From assembly GCA_902795625.1 (NCBI GenBank), contig CADBLW010000092.1, positions 1 to 6,009 on the forward strand: a DNA stretch of 6,009 bases, in the 5' to 3' direction. The DNA comes from an uncultured Lachnospiraceae bacterium (GTDB lineage Bacteria; Bacillota; Clostridia; Lachnospirales; Lachnospiraceae). Positions 5,734 through 6,009 of this stretch are shown here, one piece after another. Made by a program: the position numbers and the translations under genes. How positions within the stretch are numbered: the stretch's first letter is position 1; every line of letters starts with the position of its first letter. The notes under the pieces are model-generated. The model searched no databases. It worked only from the letters and a program-made list of their open reading frames with translations, and was not told the origin of the DNA.

Positions 5734-5770
5734 CGAAGGGAGGCGCTGCGGCGGGCAGCGTCTCCTTTCG
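5734..5770 (+). promoter_or_regulatory. 16-bp hairpin directly before the HK2 ribosome-binding site
   Basis: Bases 5734-5749 pair with 5755-5770 without a break (16 pairs, two of them G-U), around a GGCGG loop. It ends 1 nt before the HK2 ribosome-binding site GGAGG (5772-5776). The 5' arm carries a Shine-Dalgarno-like GGGAGG, and the 3' arm carries CTCC, which could pair with either that decoy or the real GGAG. Only TTT follows within the arm, so termination is doubtful; attenuation or translational control of HK2 is more likely. Confidence 0.6.
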
Positions 5771-5784
5771 CGGAGGAAAATACC

Positions 5785-6009
5785 ATGTGGTTTGCCGTAT
5801 CGATTGCCCTCGCCGTGGTGTGCGCGGGGCTTTTGCTGAAAATTGCATTGATGAAGCGGGCGATGCGGCAGATCGCGGACGAATTCGGCGCGCGCATACG
5901 CGACGATTCCGACACCTCGGTCGGTTCGCCGGACCGCGATAAGGACCTGTGCCGGCTCGTGGATGTCCTCAACCGGGAGCTCCACACGATGCGCGCCGCG
6001 GAGCGCGCC
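5785..6009 (+). CDS. N-terminal part of a second sensor histidine kinase (HK2), cut by the window end
   Basis: ATG 5785 follows GGAGG (5772-5776) at 8 nt and the frame is open for 75 codons to the last base. Residues 2-20 form one hydrophobic helix (FAVSIALAVVCAGLLLKIAL), followed by basic MKRAMRQIADEF and then a helical cytoplasmic stretch with DDSDTSVGSPDRD, LCRLVDVLN and RELHTMRA. From memory this matches the start of short-sensor kinases of Clostridia (usual motif D-TNT-I--SS-D, then RLA--IN-QLR-LR), which lead straight into the phospho-His domain and commonly sit beside bacitracin-type transporters. The His box itself is outside the window, so the call rests on this pattern and on context. 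With no real external domain, it probably senses through the membrane or through the transporter. Likely partner: RR2. Confidence 0.7.
   Translation, partial: MWFAVSIALAVVCAGLLLKIALMKRAMRQIADEFGARIRDDSDTSVGSPDRDKDLCRLVDVLNRELHTMRAAERA

Noticed and set aside
5724..5942. A 72-codon plus-strand open frame overlapping the HK2 start in another frame
   Set aside because: It lacks a ribosome-binding site suited to its ATG, runs through the hairpin, and its product has no recognisable features, while HK2 has a good start and kinase-like N-terminus.

Overview
This 6 kb window looks like a GC-rich Firmicute chromosome, most likely class Clostridia (an inference from purine-rich Shine-Dalgarno sites before every gene, the style of the PhoR-type kinase, and a bacitracin-type ABC exporter paired with a short-sensor kinase). 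All supported genes lie on the plus strand and are tightly packed. No RNA genes, insertion sequences, CRISPR arrays or phage genes were seen.

Layout: (1) 1-312 is the C-terminal end of a gene cut by the window edge, probably an AlkZ-related conserved protein. (2) 313-498 is a gap with a well-formed extended -10 promoter (382-410), a palindrome plus direct repeat over its -35 box, and a structured 5' leader. (3) 499-3173 is a PhoP/PhoR-like unit: response regulator RR1 (TTG start), a LURP-one-related (LOR) protein, then sensor kinase HK1. (4) 3192-3905 is a second OmpR-family regulator, RR2, only 18 nt after HK1. (5) 3906-4050 is a gap packed with TTAACC repeats and inverted repeats, ending in a hairpin just before the next ribosome-binding site. 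(6) 4051-5695 is a BcrA-like ATPase and a six-helix ABC-2 permease overlapping by 8 nt. (7) 5696-5784 holds two strong hairpins and a possible weak promoter. (8) 5785 to the window end is the first 75 codons of a second kinase, HK2, which has one membrane helix and almost no extracytoplasmic region.

Reading: two signalling modules are joined head to tail. RR1-LOR-HK1 resembles an envelope or phosphate-type PhoPR system with a LOR gene inserted between the partners. RR2-ATPase-permease-HK2 resembles a peptide-antibiotic sensing and detoxification cassette in which the kinase lies after the transporter. Because RR2 follows HK1 so closely, it may be co-transcribed with the first system, so HK1 output could set the level of the regulator that controls the transporter. 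The TTAACC array before the ATPase is the best candidate RR2 operator. The pairings of regulators with kinases and the substrate of the transporter are inferences.
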